NCBI GenBank assembly: GCA_002721895.1
Contig: PBLV01000057.1
Span: forward strand, 1 to 64,000
DNA: 64,000 nt
Source: Verrucomicrobiales bacterium
Lineage (GTDB): Bacteria; Verrucomicrobiota; Verrucomicrobiae; Limisphaerales; UBA1100
Direction: 5' to 3'
In this document: one piece after another, positions 18,281 to 27,244 of the stretch
How positions within the stretch are numbered: the first letter of the stretch is position 1
Layout of the letters: the number at the start of each line of letters is the position of its first letter
Position numbers and translations under genes: made by a program
Notes under the pieces: model-generated
Databases searched by the model: none
Seen by the model: the letters and a program-made list of their open reading frames with translations, nothing else
Told to the model about the DNA's origin: nothing

Positions 18281-20152
18281 TCAATCCGCCTCCGAACCCG
18301 GCGGTTGATACTCCGGCACTCGCACCGAGATCAGGCCCCGCACAGTACCGGAATCCGCTCCCTCCATCTCCTCATTCAAACACCCAAGAGATTTGCGCAC
18401 CTCCTCCATTGGCTCGGGCGCGGCCTCAAACCTGAAAATTTTTTCATGAACGGTGGGTGTCAACGCCTCACGATCCAGTCGAATCTCCTCAAACAATTTT
18501 TCCCCAGGACGCAATCCCGTAAACTCAATATCAATTTCCACACCCGGCACAAATCCACTCAGTTCAATCATCTGGCGGGCCAAGTCCGCAATTTTCACCG
18601 GCGTTCCCATGTCCAATACAAAAATTCCTCCATCCCTCCCCATCGCCGCGCTCTGTAGCACCAGTCCCACAGCCTCGCTAGTGAGCATGAAGTAACGCGT
18701 CACTTCTGGGTCCGTCACCGTCACCGGGCCGCCCGCAGCAATTTGCTCACGAAAAATCGGCACCACGCTGCCCGAACTGCCTAGCACATTGCCAAACCGC
18801 ACAGCTAGGAAGCGAGTCGAGCCACCCTCCGCATCCATGGACTGTAGGCAGACTTCCGCCAACCGTTTGCTGGCCCCCATCACGCTGGTTGGGTTGATCG
18901 CCTTGTCCGTGGAAATAAACACAAATCGCTCTACCTCGGCCGTACGCGCCATGTCCGCCAAGGCCATTGTACCCAACGTGTTATTCCGCAAAGCCTCCGC
19001 CGGTTGCGCCTCCATCAGGGGAACATGTTTGTGGGCCGCCGCGTGAAACAACAGATGTGGCTTGTGGTTTTCAAGAATTCGTTCCATACGCGGTTCGTCC
19101 AAAATATCGGCCACCTCCGCCGTAATTCTGCCTGAGTGCCCTGACCGAACCAAATCCTGCTCCACCGAAAACATCTGCACCTCGGATCGCTCAACCAACA
19201 CCAGATGCTCCGGCTCAAACGAGGCAATTTGTCGGCAAAGCTCAGACCCGATGCTTCCCCCCGCACCCGTCACCAGCACTCGGCGCCCACGCAACAGCGC
19301 CTCAATCTCTCCCATGTCCAACTCAACCCGTTCGCGTCCCAGCAAATCCTCAATATCCACCGGGCGCAATTGCGTCACCTGCACCTTACCCGAGGTCAAT
19401 TCCTCCACCGAGGGAACGGTCACGTGCGCCATCCCGACCTCTCGCAGAAAAGCCACCACCTCACTGACTCTCGCTGAAGCAGCCGAAGGCATGGCAATGA
19501 TCACCTCCTCCACGCGCAGTTTCTCCAGTTGCTCCCGCTCCAGCTTTCCCACCACTGCCACCCCGTGGACACGTGTTCCGTGTTTCCGTTCGTCATCATC
19601 AAAAAAAGCCACCGCTTCCCGGCCCATCCTCGGCTTGTCCGCCAGCTCCTGAGCCAACATTGCCCCTACCTCACCCGCGCCCACAATCGCTACACGCCGG
19701 ACCACGCCCCCCTGTCCCAGCCGAAATTCACGCTCACGTATCAGCCGAAATAATACCCGCGCAAACACAACCCCCGCAAATGACAACATCGCATCAATAA
19801 TAATCACGCCCCGCGGAACCACCGGTGATTGTTCCATTCCTCCCAAGAAATACCACCATCCCAGCATCCCCAAAAAAGGAGCTCCCAGGGCTAGGGCCAC
19901 ACGCCGCAAGTCTGGCAGGCTAAAATAAGTCAACAGCGAGGAGAATTGCCCAAACAACCAGAGGCAAGCCAGCTTGAGAGCCACCACAACCGGCCAGATT
20001 CGTGTGAAATGCCAGCCGTACTCCGATGGAACTACGAACTCAAAACGTACCTGATACGCCAGCAAAAAACTCAGTACCAAGACCACCGAGTAAACGAGCA
20101 GAAGCAGCACATGGCGCTCCCACCGGCTTAATTTAATGGCGTTCAAGTCCAT
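18281..20152 (-). CDS. FlaA1/CapD-type membrane NDP-sugar 4,6-dehydratase/epimerase
   Basis: 623 residues anchored in the inner membrane. Four membrane helices (about 14-137) precede a Rossmann sensor-like domain (about 152-270, VAIVGAGEVGA). The extended-SDR catalytic domain follows from about 288. NAD binding is TGAGGSIG (295-302), then FISTDKA. The usual Tyr of YxxxK is Met (MGASK, 425-429), as in inverting 4,6-dehydratases such as FlaA1/PglF. It probably converts UDP-GlcNAc (or a related sugar) to a 4-keto-6-deoxy intermediate for the surface polysaccharide. The ATG at 20152 was chosen over an upstream frame that runs through the terminator. It is the last gene of the locus in transcription order, with its stop 2 nt from the convergent repeat-protein stop. 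Confidence 0.92.
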   Translation of the reverse strand: MDLNAIKLSRWERHVLLLLVYSVVLVLSFLLAYQVRFEFVVPSEYGWHFTRIWPVVVALKLACLWLFGQFSSLLTYFSLPDLRRVALALGAPFLGMLGWWYFLGGMEQSPVVPRGVIIIDAMLSFAGVVFARVLFRLIREREFRLGQGGVVRRVAIVGAGEVGAMLAQELADKPRMGREAVAFFDDDERKHGTRVHGVAVVGKLEREQLEKLRVEEVIIAMPSAASARVSEVVAFLREVGMAHVTVPSVEELTSGKVQVTQLRPVDIEDLLGRERVELDMGEIEALLRGRRVLVTGAGGSIGSELCRQIASFEPEHLVLVERSEVQMFSVEQDLVRSGHSGRITAEVADILDEPRMERILENHKPHLLFHAAAHKHVPLMEAQPAEALRNNTLGTMALADMARTAEVERFVFISTDKAINPTSVMGASKRLAEVCLQSMDAEGGSTRFLAVRFGNVLGSSGSVVPIFREQIAAGGPVTVTDPEVTRYFMLTSEAVGLVLQSAAMGRDGGIFVLDMGTPVKIADLARQMIELSGFVPGVEIDIEFTGLRPGEKLFEEIRLDREALTPTVHEKIFRFEAAPEPMEEVRKSLGCLNEEMEGADSGTVRGLISVRVPEYQPPGSEAD

Positions 20153-20199
20153 GGGCCTCTCACCCGCGGCCACCGCGAGCGGTGGCGGACTGTAGAAAT

Positions 20200-20224
20200 A
20201 AAAAAACCGCCTTACAAGGCGGTT
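20200..20224 (-). terminator. Intrinsic terminator between sugar transferase and CapD-type gene
   Basis: On the minus strand AACCGCCT and AGGCGGTT pair around a short loop and are followed by seven T residues. It begins 2 nt past the sugar-transferase stop. A 15-base segment (aataaaaaaaccgcc on the plus strand) is identical to the terminator at 24.0 kb. The CapD-type gene therefore needs read-through or its own promoter. Confidence 0.85.
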
Positions 20225-20226
20225 CC

Positions 20227-20952
20227 TCACCGGGTGGTGACAATCGACTCACTCCCCGGAGGCGGATGAGGCTCCAGTTCCTTTTCCCGCCGCGCCATCG
20301 CACACAACTCCTCGCTCGCCCCCAACCCTTCCACCACCTGACTGAGCCGGCACAGTGCACACCGCCGACAAACCATCGCCAGTGCGGTGATGAGTATCAA
20401 TTTCACATCCAGCCAAAAAGATGCATGCTCCACGTACAGTAGTCCCATCCGGGACTTCCATGGCCTGATGAGTTGATTGTACGCCAAGTCCGGATCCTCG
20501 CTCCCCCGCAAAATATCCGACTCATCCGCAAACACAATCGACGCTATGTCCGTGATCCCGGGACGCACATCCAACAAATGATTTTCTGCCTCCGTGTACA
20601 GGCACGTCTCTGCCTCCACATTTGGCCGCGGCCCCACCAGACTCATTTCGCCCAGGAACACGTTCCAAAGCTGAGGGAATTCATCGAGTTTGAATCGGCG
20701 AATAAACCTGCCAATGCCTGTGATGCGCGGATCATCCCCCGCAGTCGAGGTCACACCGGAATCGTCGGCCCGATGAACCATGGACCGGAGTTTTACCATT
20801 TGAAATTTTCTCCCTCCGAGCCCCATGCGTTCGGGGATATAAAACGGAGACCGAAAATCCTGCAGCCACACCAGCACCGCCCCAACCAACAAAAACGGCG
20901 ACAATAAAACCAACCCGATAAATGACGCCACAATGTCCAGCAGCCGTTTCAC
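20227..20952 (-). CDS. Undecaprenyl-phosphate sugar-phosphate transferase (bacterial sugar transferase family)
   Basis: A 241-residue initiating transferase that moves a sugar-1-phosphate from an NDP-sugar to a polyprenyl phosphate at the inner membrane. It has the N-terminal membrane anchor (KRLLDIVASFIGLVLLSPF), the basic/acidic FQMVKLRSM segment, RRFKLDEFPQLWNVFLGEMS and LVGPRP, all hallmarks of the WcaJ/PglC-type catalytic domain. The GTG at 20952 overlaps the E1-beta stop as GTGA and has GGAG about 10 nt upstream; a longer frame in the same phase is shadow. The C-terminus (about residues 170-241) is longer than the minimal domain and Cys/Arg-rich. This is the most likely first step of polymer assembly here. 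Confidence 0.9.
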   Translation of the reverse strand: MKRLLDIVASFIGLVLLSPFLLVGAVLVWLQDFRSPFYIPERMGLGGRKFQMVKLRSMVHRADDSGVTSTAGDDPRITGIGRFIRRFKLDEFPQLWNVFLGEMSLVGPRPNVEAETCLYTEAENHLLDVRPGITDIASIVFADESDILRGSEDPDLAYNQLIRPWKSRMGLLYVEHASFWLDVKLILITALAMVCRRCALCRLSQVVEGLGASEELCAMARREKELEPHPPPGSESIVTTR

Positions 20953-21902
20953 TCGCCACACATCTCCTGCGCGACTGCGACCACTGATTCCACTCCAACA
21001 GCCCGATAATATGCCTCCTCCATCCCGCCACTCGTCGGTGCTGGTGACGCCGGCAATGTCAACGCGCGACCACCACCCACACCCGCCACCACCGTCGCTG
21101 CCCAACCGCAATTTCCCCATGCCGCATCCACCACCAACATCCGACCCGTGCGGCCATAAGATTCACGCAGCACCGCCCAGTCTGCATCCAGCATCGGGTT
21201 TATCACCGGCACATCAATCACTTCACACGATTCGTCCATTGCCGCCGCCGCCGCACGACACACCGCCGCCCCGTAACCCGTTCCTACCAAGGTCAAATCA
21301 GTCCCTTTCTGTTGAACCCGTGGACGCATTGACCTCAAGTCAATCGGATCAACGGCATCCAAATCGGCCGCCTCTTCATAAAGCCACCGGTCATCGATAT
21401 ACACCACCGGGTCATCACATAAAACACTGGCCACCAACAAATCCCGAGCGTCCGCCGCCGTCGAGGGCATCACCACCCGCAGACCCGGCACGTGCGCATA
21501 CCACGCGTGGAGCGCCTGTGAATGCTGCGCCCCTTGCTCGCCACCACGATTGATGATTGCCCTGACCGTTAACGGCACCGGAATGCCCCCCCCAAATATG
21601 TGGTTCCAGTTCGCCGCTTGGTTGACCACTGCATCCATCGCCAAGACAGCAAAATCCACCCGCGGGTGCACCACAATCGGCCGGTACCCCCCCAGTGCCG
21701 CGCCCAGTGCTGCACCTGTCGTAGCGGCCTCCGACACCGGTGTATCGATCACACGTTCCACTCCAAACTCCTTTTCCAAGTCCCGCATGCTGTTGCCCAC
21801 GTACCAGGGACTCCACAGGCCTTGACCGATGCAAAACACTTTCGGCTGTTCCCGCATCAACCATCGGTGCGCTTCTAGGATGGCTTCGCAATAAGTCGTC
21901 AT
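20949..21902 (-). CDS. Thiamine-diphosphate enzyme, E1 beta / transketolase C-terminal subunit
   Basis: 317 residues resembling the beta subunit of 2-oxoacid dehydrogenase E1 (pyrimidine-binding plus C-terminal transketolase domains). Recognisable features are DTPVSEAATTGAALGAALGG, HPRVDFAVLAMDAVVNQAA, the NRGGEQGAQHSQALHAW loop and VVYIDDRWLYEE. It overlaps the alpha subunit stop as ATGA and the sugar transferase as GTGA. Neither E2, E3 nor a lipoyl protein is nearby. Its place inside a polysaccharide locus, beside an aminotransferase, argues for a sugar- or acyl-modifying role rather than central metabolism. The substrate is not readable from sequence. Confidence 0.88.
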   Translation of the reverse strand: MTTYCEAILEAHRWLMREQPKVFCIGQGLWSPWYVGNSMRDLEKEFGVERVIDTPVSEAATTGAALGAALGGYRPIVVHPRVDFAVLAMDAVVNQAANWNHIFGGGIPVPLTVRAIINRGGEQGAQHSQALHAWYAHVPGLRVVMPSTAADARDLLVASVLCDDPVVYIDDRWLYEEAADLDAVDPIDLRSMRPRVQQKGTDLTLVGTGYGAAVCRAAAAAMDESCEVIDVPVINPMLDADWAVLRESYGRTGRMLVVDAAWGNCGWAATVVAGVGGGRALTLPASPAPTSGGMEEAYYRAVGVESVVAVAQEMCGE

Positions 21903-22912
21903 GAAAACACCCTATCCAATAATTCTGCCGGATTTGGCTTAGGCGCATTCATTGCCCGAGCCCAAGCCGCCGATACCGCATCACGCGCTGAAGTCCAGTC
22001 CGGCTCTTGGTCAAGCGCCTTGGCCAACCGGGAAACGGGATCACGCCTTTTCCACATCTCCAAGTCGTCTTCACGTTTCACTCCCACGTCCAAGTCCTCC
22101 CGAGGACCCACGTGCCCGCGCCAACGGTAGGTCACGGCTTCAATAAATTGCGGACCACTTCCAGCTCTGGCTTGTGCCGCCGCAGTGCTCATTGCTTCCG
22201 AGACCGCCACCACGTCATTTCCATCCACTCTTTGCCAAGGCACACAGTGCGCCTCCGCATAGCGGCAGGTCGAATCCGCCGGCTGCCTAAGCGACACATG
22301 CAGATGACTGGAGAACAGATTGTTTTCACAAATGAAAACCACCGGCAACCCCTTCACCGCCGCCAGATTCATGGATTCATGAAACACCCCTTCTTCCGTT
22401 GCTCCGTCCCCAAAAAAACTCACCGCAATCGAGTCGTCCCCATCCATCTGCGCGGCCAGCCCCGCGCCCACCGCAATTGGGATGGTTGCCCCCACAATGG
22501 GCACCGAACCCCAAAAATGATTTTCCACATCACGCAAATGCATGGAACCGCCCATCCCGCGGGAGCATCCCGTCTCTCTCCCCAAAATTTCTGCCAACAG
22601 ACTTTCAACCGACGCCCCCAAGGCCAGAAAATGCCCATGGGAACGATGCGCTCCAAACACTCGATCGCCTTCGCAAACATGCCCGGCCACCCCCACCGCA
22701 ACAGCCTCCTGGCCAATCGCCAAGTGGCAGGGACATTTCACCTCTCCCGACTCAACGGCGCCACCAATACGTTCCTCAGCCGAGCGGATGAGCATCATCT
22801 GCTCCAGCATGGCCTGGGCCTCAGCCGTCGGCAGCCCGGCCAAATCGATTGGCTCATGACATTGGGCCGGATCCCCCAAAGGACCAAGTGCGGCTGAATT
22901 CGGTTCACTCAT
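21899..22912 (-). CDS. Thiamine-diphosphate enzyme, E1 alpha subunit
   Basis: 337 residues, E1 alpha type. The ThDP motif begins GDGATEEGVFHESMN and ends at ENN about 28 residues later. GCSRGMGGSMH and GAHRSHGHFLALG match the family's conserved loops. The start is ATG at 22912, which overlaps the aminotransferase stop by 8 nt; a slightly longer frame upstream is not needed. The stop overlaps the E1-beta start by 4 nt, so the two subunits are made together. It should form an alpha2beta2 enzyme with the next gene. Confidence 0.9.
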   Translation of the reverse strand: MSEPNSAALGPLGDPAQCHEPIDLAGLPTAEAQAMLEQMMLIRSAEERIGGAVESGEVKCPCHLAIGQEAVAVGVAGHVCEGDRVFGAHRSHGHFLALGASVESLLAEILGRETGCSRGMGGSMHLRDVENHFWGSVPIVGATIPIAVGAGLAAQMDGDDSIAVSFFGDGATEEGVFHESMNLAAVKGLPVVFICENNLFSSHLHVSLRQPADSTCRYAEAHCVPWQRVDGNDVVAVSEAMSTAAAQARAGSGPQFIEAVTYRWRGHVGPREDLDVGVKREDDLEMWKRRDPVSRLAKALDQEPDWTSARDAVSAAWARAMNAPKPNPAELLDRVFS

Positions 22913-24005
22913 AAAAATCGCGTATGGCCTCACACACGTAGTCCACCTCTTCGTCGGTCAACGAGGTGTTCATTGGTAAAAGGAAACACCGTTTAAAAAT
23001 TTCCTCCGTTCGGGCTAGCGAAATTCCCTCCAGACCCAAGCCGCTCAGTTGATGCACCGGCTTGCCGCCCCACTGGATAATGGTGCCCACTCCCCGGGAA
23101 TCCAAGTGCGCCCGCAAGGCATCGCGCCGATCCGCCTCCACCTCGTAATTTTGGTAGACATCAAAATGATCACCGTCATCCGGACCCGGCGGCAAGGTCA
23201 TGACTGACAGGCCCGAGAGGCCCATTCGATACCGCGCAGCAATCTCACGCCGGCGCTCAATTTCCGACGGATAATGCCTAAATTTTGCCAGCAATACTGC
23301 CGCCTGCACCGTGTCCAATCGCGAGTTGACACCCCAAGACACCACCTCGCCCGCTTCGTTTCGGCCATGATCGCGCAACAACCTCAATTGCCCTGCCATC
23401 CCGTCATCATTGGTCAACACTAGACCACCATCGCCCAGACACCCCAACAACTTTGCCGGATACAAGCTGATCATGCCCGCCAGACCAAATGTCCCCGCGC
23501 ATCGGCCACGATATCTTGAGCCCAATGCCTGCGCCGCATCTTCCACCACCAGCAGCCCCCGCTCGTCCGCCAAGTTCATCAACTCATCCATGTTGCAAGT
23601 ACGGCCATTGAGCTGCGTCGGGACGATAGCCCTTGTCTTTTCCGTAATCGCCGCCGCTGCCGAATCCAAATCCATGAGGTGGTCCGCCCCGCATTCCACC
23701 AAAATCGGGGTGGCTCCATTGAAATGCGCTGCCGCCGCAGTAGCCACATACGTATGCGACGCCATGAGAACCTCATCACCCGGCTCCACCCCAGCCGCAC
23801 GCAGCGCCAAGGTCAGGCCATCGGTTCCATTAGCCACCCCAATCGCATGGCGCGCCCCGACAAATGCCGCCACCACATTCTCGAATTCCCGCACTTCATC
23901 CTGAAGGATGTATGCCCCGCGTTCGGCGGTCTTTAGGAATGCCTCCAGCACCTCCTCACGGTGTTGCTCGAACACATGCGGATATCGGAAAAATGGAACC
24001 TCCAT
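22905..24005 (-). CDS. DegT/DnrJ/EryC1/StrS family PLP sugar aminotransferase
   Basis: 366 residues. This family transfers an amino group from Glu/Gln to a keto-sugar nucleotide. The PLP lysine is in SLYPAKLLGCLGDGG; ANGTDGLTLALRAAG binds the cofactor phosphate and VVEDAAQALGS carries the PLP-contacting Asp. The catalytic segment reads YPAK where most relatives have YPGKN. The start is ATG at 24005, beginning MEVPFFRYP. A terminator lies just upstream, so this gene probably has its own start site or relies on read-through. It is coupled to the E1 alpha/beta pair, which suggests that their substrates are linked. Confidence 0.92.
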   Translation of the reverse strand: MEVPFFRYPHVFEQHREEVLEAFLKTAERGAYILQDEVREFENVVAAFVGARHAIGVANGTDGLTLALRAAGVEPGDEVLMASHTYVATAAAAHFNGATPILVECGADHLMDLDSAAAAITEKTRAIVPTQLNGRTCNMDELMNLADERGLLVVEDAAQALGSRYRGRCAGTFGLAGMISLYPAKLLGCLGDGGLVLTNDDGMAGQLRLLRDHGRNEAGEVVSWGVNSRLDTVQAAVLLAKFRHYPSEIERRREIAARYRMGLSGLSVMTLPPGPDDGDHFDVYQNYEVEADRRDALRAHLDSRGVGTIIQWGGKPVHQLSGLGLEGISLARTEEIFKRCFLLPMNTSLTDEEVDYVCEAIRDFYE

Positions 24006-24024
24006 CGCCACGGCGGATGACAAT

Positions 24025-24077
24025 AAAAAAACCGCCCCGGGCAATCAATCCCAATGGATTCACTGCCCGAGGCGGTT
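24025..24077 (-). terminator. Intrinsic terminator after the methyltransferase gene
   Basis: On the minus strand a 14-position stem with one mismatch (outer part AACCGCC/GGCGGTT, inner part GGGCA/TGCCC type) encloses a 20-nt loop and is followed by seven T residues. It lies 18 nt past the methyltransferase stop and 20 nt before the aminotransferase start. Its T-run and stem side are identical over 15 bases to the terminator at 20.2 kb. Confidence 0.82.
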
Positions 24078-24094
24078 CCTCGACCAAATCAAGA

Positions 24095-24880
24095 TTAGGT
24101 CTCTGCCTTGACCACTATTTTAAAAGCCCAACTTTTGGGAACCCCGGGCCATTTGTCACAGTCATTGAGCCAACGCGCAGTCCGCACTTCCCCAGCCAAG
24201 GGCTGCAAGATCGGGGCCATGAAAGAAAAGGCGCCAAAGTGTTCCACTGACAGCCCGGCAAAATAACCCCCAGCTAGATCCAGCCATTTTCGGGAGGGAA
24301 TTCGCCGGTTTACCGTAGCCGTCCTCCGTCCTCGCAGCCAATGCCGCCAGCGGTTGAGACGGTACACGGGACTGTGGTTGAACGAATCCACCGCGATGAA
24401 CCACCCTCCCGGCTGCAACACCCGCCTCAATTCACTCAAAACTTTTTCCCAGTCCCCATACGACAATCCACCGGCGCAAATCACCCCGCTGAACGCTCCA
24501 TCCTCAAATGGCAACTCCTCACAATCACCCTCGCACCACCTTACCCTTTCCCTCAATTCCTCTGGGCACCGCTTCTCAGCGAGAAATAGGGATTTGCGCG
24601 ACAAATCTAGCCCAGTTACCCGCGCGCCAATTTGCGCAGGAAAAAAACTGAATTGGCCATCCCCACAACAAATATCCAACACCTCATCCCCGGGCGAAAC
24701 CGCCTGCCCCAGCAATTCCTCAAACCGCAGATACGGCCGGCGTAAAACCAAAGGCATCCCGGCTGAACCCAGACATAATTGCGTTTCCTGTGTTTTCAGT
24801 GCTGTTTCAGCGAGTTGCTCAAACCGCTGCCTCTCCACTTCTTTGTCAGATACCGGCACTTTAGTTATTGCCTGATCCAT
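24095..24880 (-). CDS. Class I SAM-dependent methyltransferase
   Basis: 261 residues with a Rossmann methyltransferase core. Motif I is VLDICCGDGQFS (about residues 87-98), the acidic motif II end is GLDLSRK, and post-motif segments read GDCEELPFEDGAFSGV and LRRVLQPGGWFIAVD, as in the Methyltransf_11 group. A basic region near RRHWLRGRR could contact membrane or a lipid-linked acceptor. It overlaps the preceding glycosyltransferase by 20 nt and is followed by a terminator. The acceptor is unknown; a sugar hydroxyl is plausible from context. Confidence 0.85.
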   Translation of the reverse strand: MDQAITKVPVSDKEVERQRFEQLAETALKTQETQLCLGSAGMPLVLRRPYLRFEELLGQAVSPGDEVLDICCGDGQFSFFPAQIGARVTGLDLSRKSLFLAEKRCPEELRERVRWCEGDCEELPFEDGAFSGVICAGGLSYGDWEKVLSELRRVLQPGGWFIAVDSFNHSPVYRLNRWRHWLRGRRTATVNRRIPSRKWLDLAGGYFAGLSVEHFGAFSFMAPILQPLAGEVRTARWLNDCDKWPGVPKSWAFKIVVKAET

Positions 24881-26144
24881 TTTGCGAAAACCGTCCCGCG
24901 ACCTCCATCAAGTGATTGGCAAATTTTGGATAAACCCGTTCCGCATCAAACATTTCCTCAAACAACCTTCCCGAATTCCGCTTCATCGTCTTTAACCTGC
25001 TGCCATCCTCAATCGATTCTTCAATTCTATCCGCCAGATCTTGGTCATCGCCCCACGAATAAGCCAAGCCACACCCATACTCATTCACCAATTGGCCCAC
25101 AAGACTGTTTGCCGGCGACACCAACAACGCCATCTCCGCCGCTAGGTACTCAGTCGTTTTATTGTTCACCGACACTCGAAAATCCGGCCGGTCAGCCAAC
25201 GGCACCACGCCAACGTCACTCGCCCGCAGCAACTCAAACACCATGGAACGATCCACCCAGCCCGGAAAACAAATCCTCTCTGATTGTCCCGCCACTTCCT
25301 CAACTTTTCCCCGCATATCTCCATCACCACAAAAAACAAATTCACAATCCGTCCCCCGTTCACCCAGTAACGCCGCCGCCCGTGCGACCGTTTGTACATC
25401 ATGCGCATTACTGATGGATCCCACAAAGACAACCCGGGACACCTTCGACTCTAAGTCCACTCCCTGTTCCCGCCAATACTCAGTCGCCGCCCGCCGCTCA
25501 TCCTCAGTACCTTGGCTGCGGCTGTATCCAATCGGGAAAACCGCGTCATTCCTCCCCCTCTCACGCCGCGCGCGCCGAAGACCCCACCGCATGAAGTCGG
25601 GCGTAATCCCCAGAACCCCGTCCGCCCGGCTGCAGGCTCGGTCATACATCCATTCCAATGGAGTCAATCCCACCCGGGCCAACGGCCGCTGCCAATCAGG
25701 CAGCACATTGTAGAAAATATCCGGCCACCAATCACGAACATCCACCAATACGGGCGCGCCATGTCTCTTTGCCTCGTCAATCAAACCCAACGCCAGCTCT
25801 GCCGTTGGCAACGATGCCAGAACAACATCCGGACGAGGCAGCTCGCGCGCAATCGCCCGAAACGAGCGCGCCACACACCAATGATCCCACATCCGTTCCA
25901 AGCTCACATTTCGCCGGTAACCCGGCCCATTCAACAAAACCAACTCAATCCCCAACTCCTCAAATTCCACCGCAAATTCAGCCGATCGCTGCTGTTTCAT
26001 CCCGTGGTCAAAACGAGAGGAAATCCAAGTCACCTCGTGCCCTTGACGGCGCAGCACCCCCGCCAACAAGCCCAACCGCATTGGCCGATTTCCCGGCCGG
26101 GGCGCAATAGGTGCCTCTCCAATATGCGCCAGCCAAACCCTCAT
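24861..26144 (-). CDS. Glycosyltransferase, GT-B fold (GT4-like)
   Basis: 427 residues. The GT-B layout is visible. The N-terminal donor-free domain begins MRVWLAHIGEAP and has a Gly-rich loop MRLGLLAGVLRRQGHEV. The C-terminal nucleotide-sugar domain has VSRVVFVGSISNAHDVQTV and FVFCGDGDMRGKVEE, followed by the family-4 region LLRASDVGVVPLADRP and TEYLAAEMALLVSP. The ATG at 26144 overlaps the upstream stop as ATGA; a 9-codon extension in frame was rejected for that reason. Donor and acceptor are unknown. Confidence 0.88.
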   Translation of the reverse strand: MRVWLAHIGEAPIAPRPGNRPMRLGLLAGVLRRQGHEVTWISSRFDHGMKQQRSAEFAVEFEELGIELVLLNGPGYRRNVSLERMWDHWCVARSFRAIARELPRPDVVLASLPTAELALGLIDEAKRHGAPVLVDVRDWWPDIFYNVLPDWQRPLARVGLTPLEWMYDRACSRADGVLGITPDFMRWGLRRARRERGRNDAVFPIGYSRSQGTEDERRAATEYWREQGVDLESKVSRVVFVGSISNAHDVQTVARAAALLGERGTDCEFVFCGDGDMRGKVEEVAGQSERICFPGWVDRSMVFELLRASDVGVVPLADRPDFRVSVNNKTTEYLAAEMALLVSPANSLVGQLVNEYGCGLAYSWGDDQDLADRIEESIEDGSRLKTMKRNSGRLFEEMFDAERVYPKFANHLMEVAGRFSQNGSGNN

Positions 26145-27244
26145 CCGCGAGCCGTCCCTTCCCTGACACATCCGGCCACATACTCTTGTTCCTCACGCGT
26201 TATTTCCGGAAAAATAGGCAACGACAACACTCGCTCTTGGTTTGCATGTGCATGGGGAAAATCCGCCGGCGTGTGGCCCAAGTATTTGTACGCACTGTAA
26301 AATGGCAGAGCCCGGCCGTAATTCACCCCTGTCGCCACATGGCGTTCCTTTAAATAACTTCGAAGCTCATCACGCCTCTCCACCCGAATCATGTACAAAT
26401 GGTAAACATGCTCCCGATTCGGGGCGACATGGGGTATCTCCACTCGCTCCACCCCGGCAAGCAATTCATCATAAATCTCCGCCGCGGCCCGGCGCTGACG
26501 GGTCCACTCCTCCAAGTGTGGCAACTTCACCCGTAACACCGCCGCCTGCAGACCATCCATCCGACTGTTGATTCCCTCTATCACATGCTCTCCCTTCCCT
26601 CCATGCCGCGCAAAAAGGCGCATCCAATCCGCCAGGTCCTCCCTGTTTGTCACCACCGCCCCGGCATCACCCATCGCCCCAAGGTTTTTGCCCGGATAAA
26701 ATGAAAACGCCGCCACATCCCCAAATGTTCCCACCCTCTGGCCCCGCAATGTGGCCAAGTGCGCCTGCGCACAATCCTCCACCACCCACAGTCCATGTTC
26801 GTCCGCGATCTCCCGAATGACATCCACATCCGCGGATTGCCCACACAAGTGCACCACCACAATCCCCCGTGTTCGGTCCGTAATCTTGTCCCGCACCGCC
26901 TCAGCATCCAGATTAAAAGTTCGCTCTTCCGTATCGCAAAAAACCACCCGCGCGCCGGTCTGCGTAATCGTCTCCGATGTCGAAATCCATGAATGCGCCG
27001 TCGTGATCACCTCATCCCCCGACCCCGCACCCAGCGCCCGCAAGGCAATATACAAGGCATCCGTCCCATTCCCGCAAGACACACAATGACGCGCCCCCAA
27101 CACCGTCGAGAACTCTTCCTCAAACGGCTCCATGTGGCGACCCCGGATAAAATCTGAACCCGCAATCACCTCTGCAATGGCCGCATCCAACTCATCTTTC
27201 AACTCCACGTACTGCCTGTGCAGATCCACGAACGGGACGTTCAT
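26141..27244 (-). CDS. DegT-family sugar aminotransferase, WbpE-like
   Basis: 367 residues. The PLP lysine is in SFYPGKNLGAMGDAG; GNGTDALYIALRALG and VVEDCAQAH bind the cofactor. The N-terminus MNVPFVDLHRQYVELKDELD matches enzymes that aminate UDP-3-keto-GlcNAcA (WbpE) and similar sugars. It is coupled by ATGA to a WbpB-like oxidoreductase directly upstream, and WbpB and WbpE act as a pair in Pseudomonas aeruginosa. WbpG, HisH, HisF and an epimerase lie a few genes away, which supports this assignment. It is well diverged from the other DegT protein at 22.9-24.0 kb. Confidence 0.9.
   Translation of the reverse strand: MNVPFVDLHRQYVELKDELDAAIAEVIAGSDFIRGRHMEPFEEEFSTVLGARHCVSCGNGTDALYIALRALGAGSGDEVITTAHSWISTSETITQTGARVVFCDTEERTFNLDAEAVRDKITDRTRGIVVVHLCGQSADVDVIREIADEHGLWVVEDCAQAHLATLRGQRVGTFGDVAAFSFYPGKNLGAMGDAGAVVTNREDLADWMRLFARHGGKGEHVIEGINSRMDGLQAAVLRVKLPHLEEWTRQRRAAAEIYDELLAGVERVEIPHVAPNREHVYHLYMIRVERRDELRSYLKERHVATGVNYGRALPFYSAYKYLGHTPADFPHAHANQERVLSLPIFPEITREEQEYVAGCVREGTARG

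Noticed and set aside
22905..27244. Recent duplication of the two DegT aminotransferases
   Set aside because: They share family motifs only and differ around the active-site lysine (YPAK versus YPGK) and throughout; likely separate origins.
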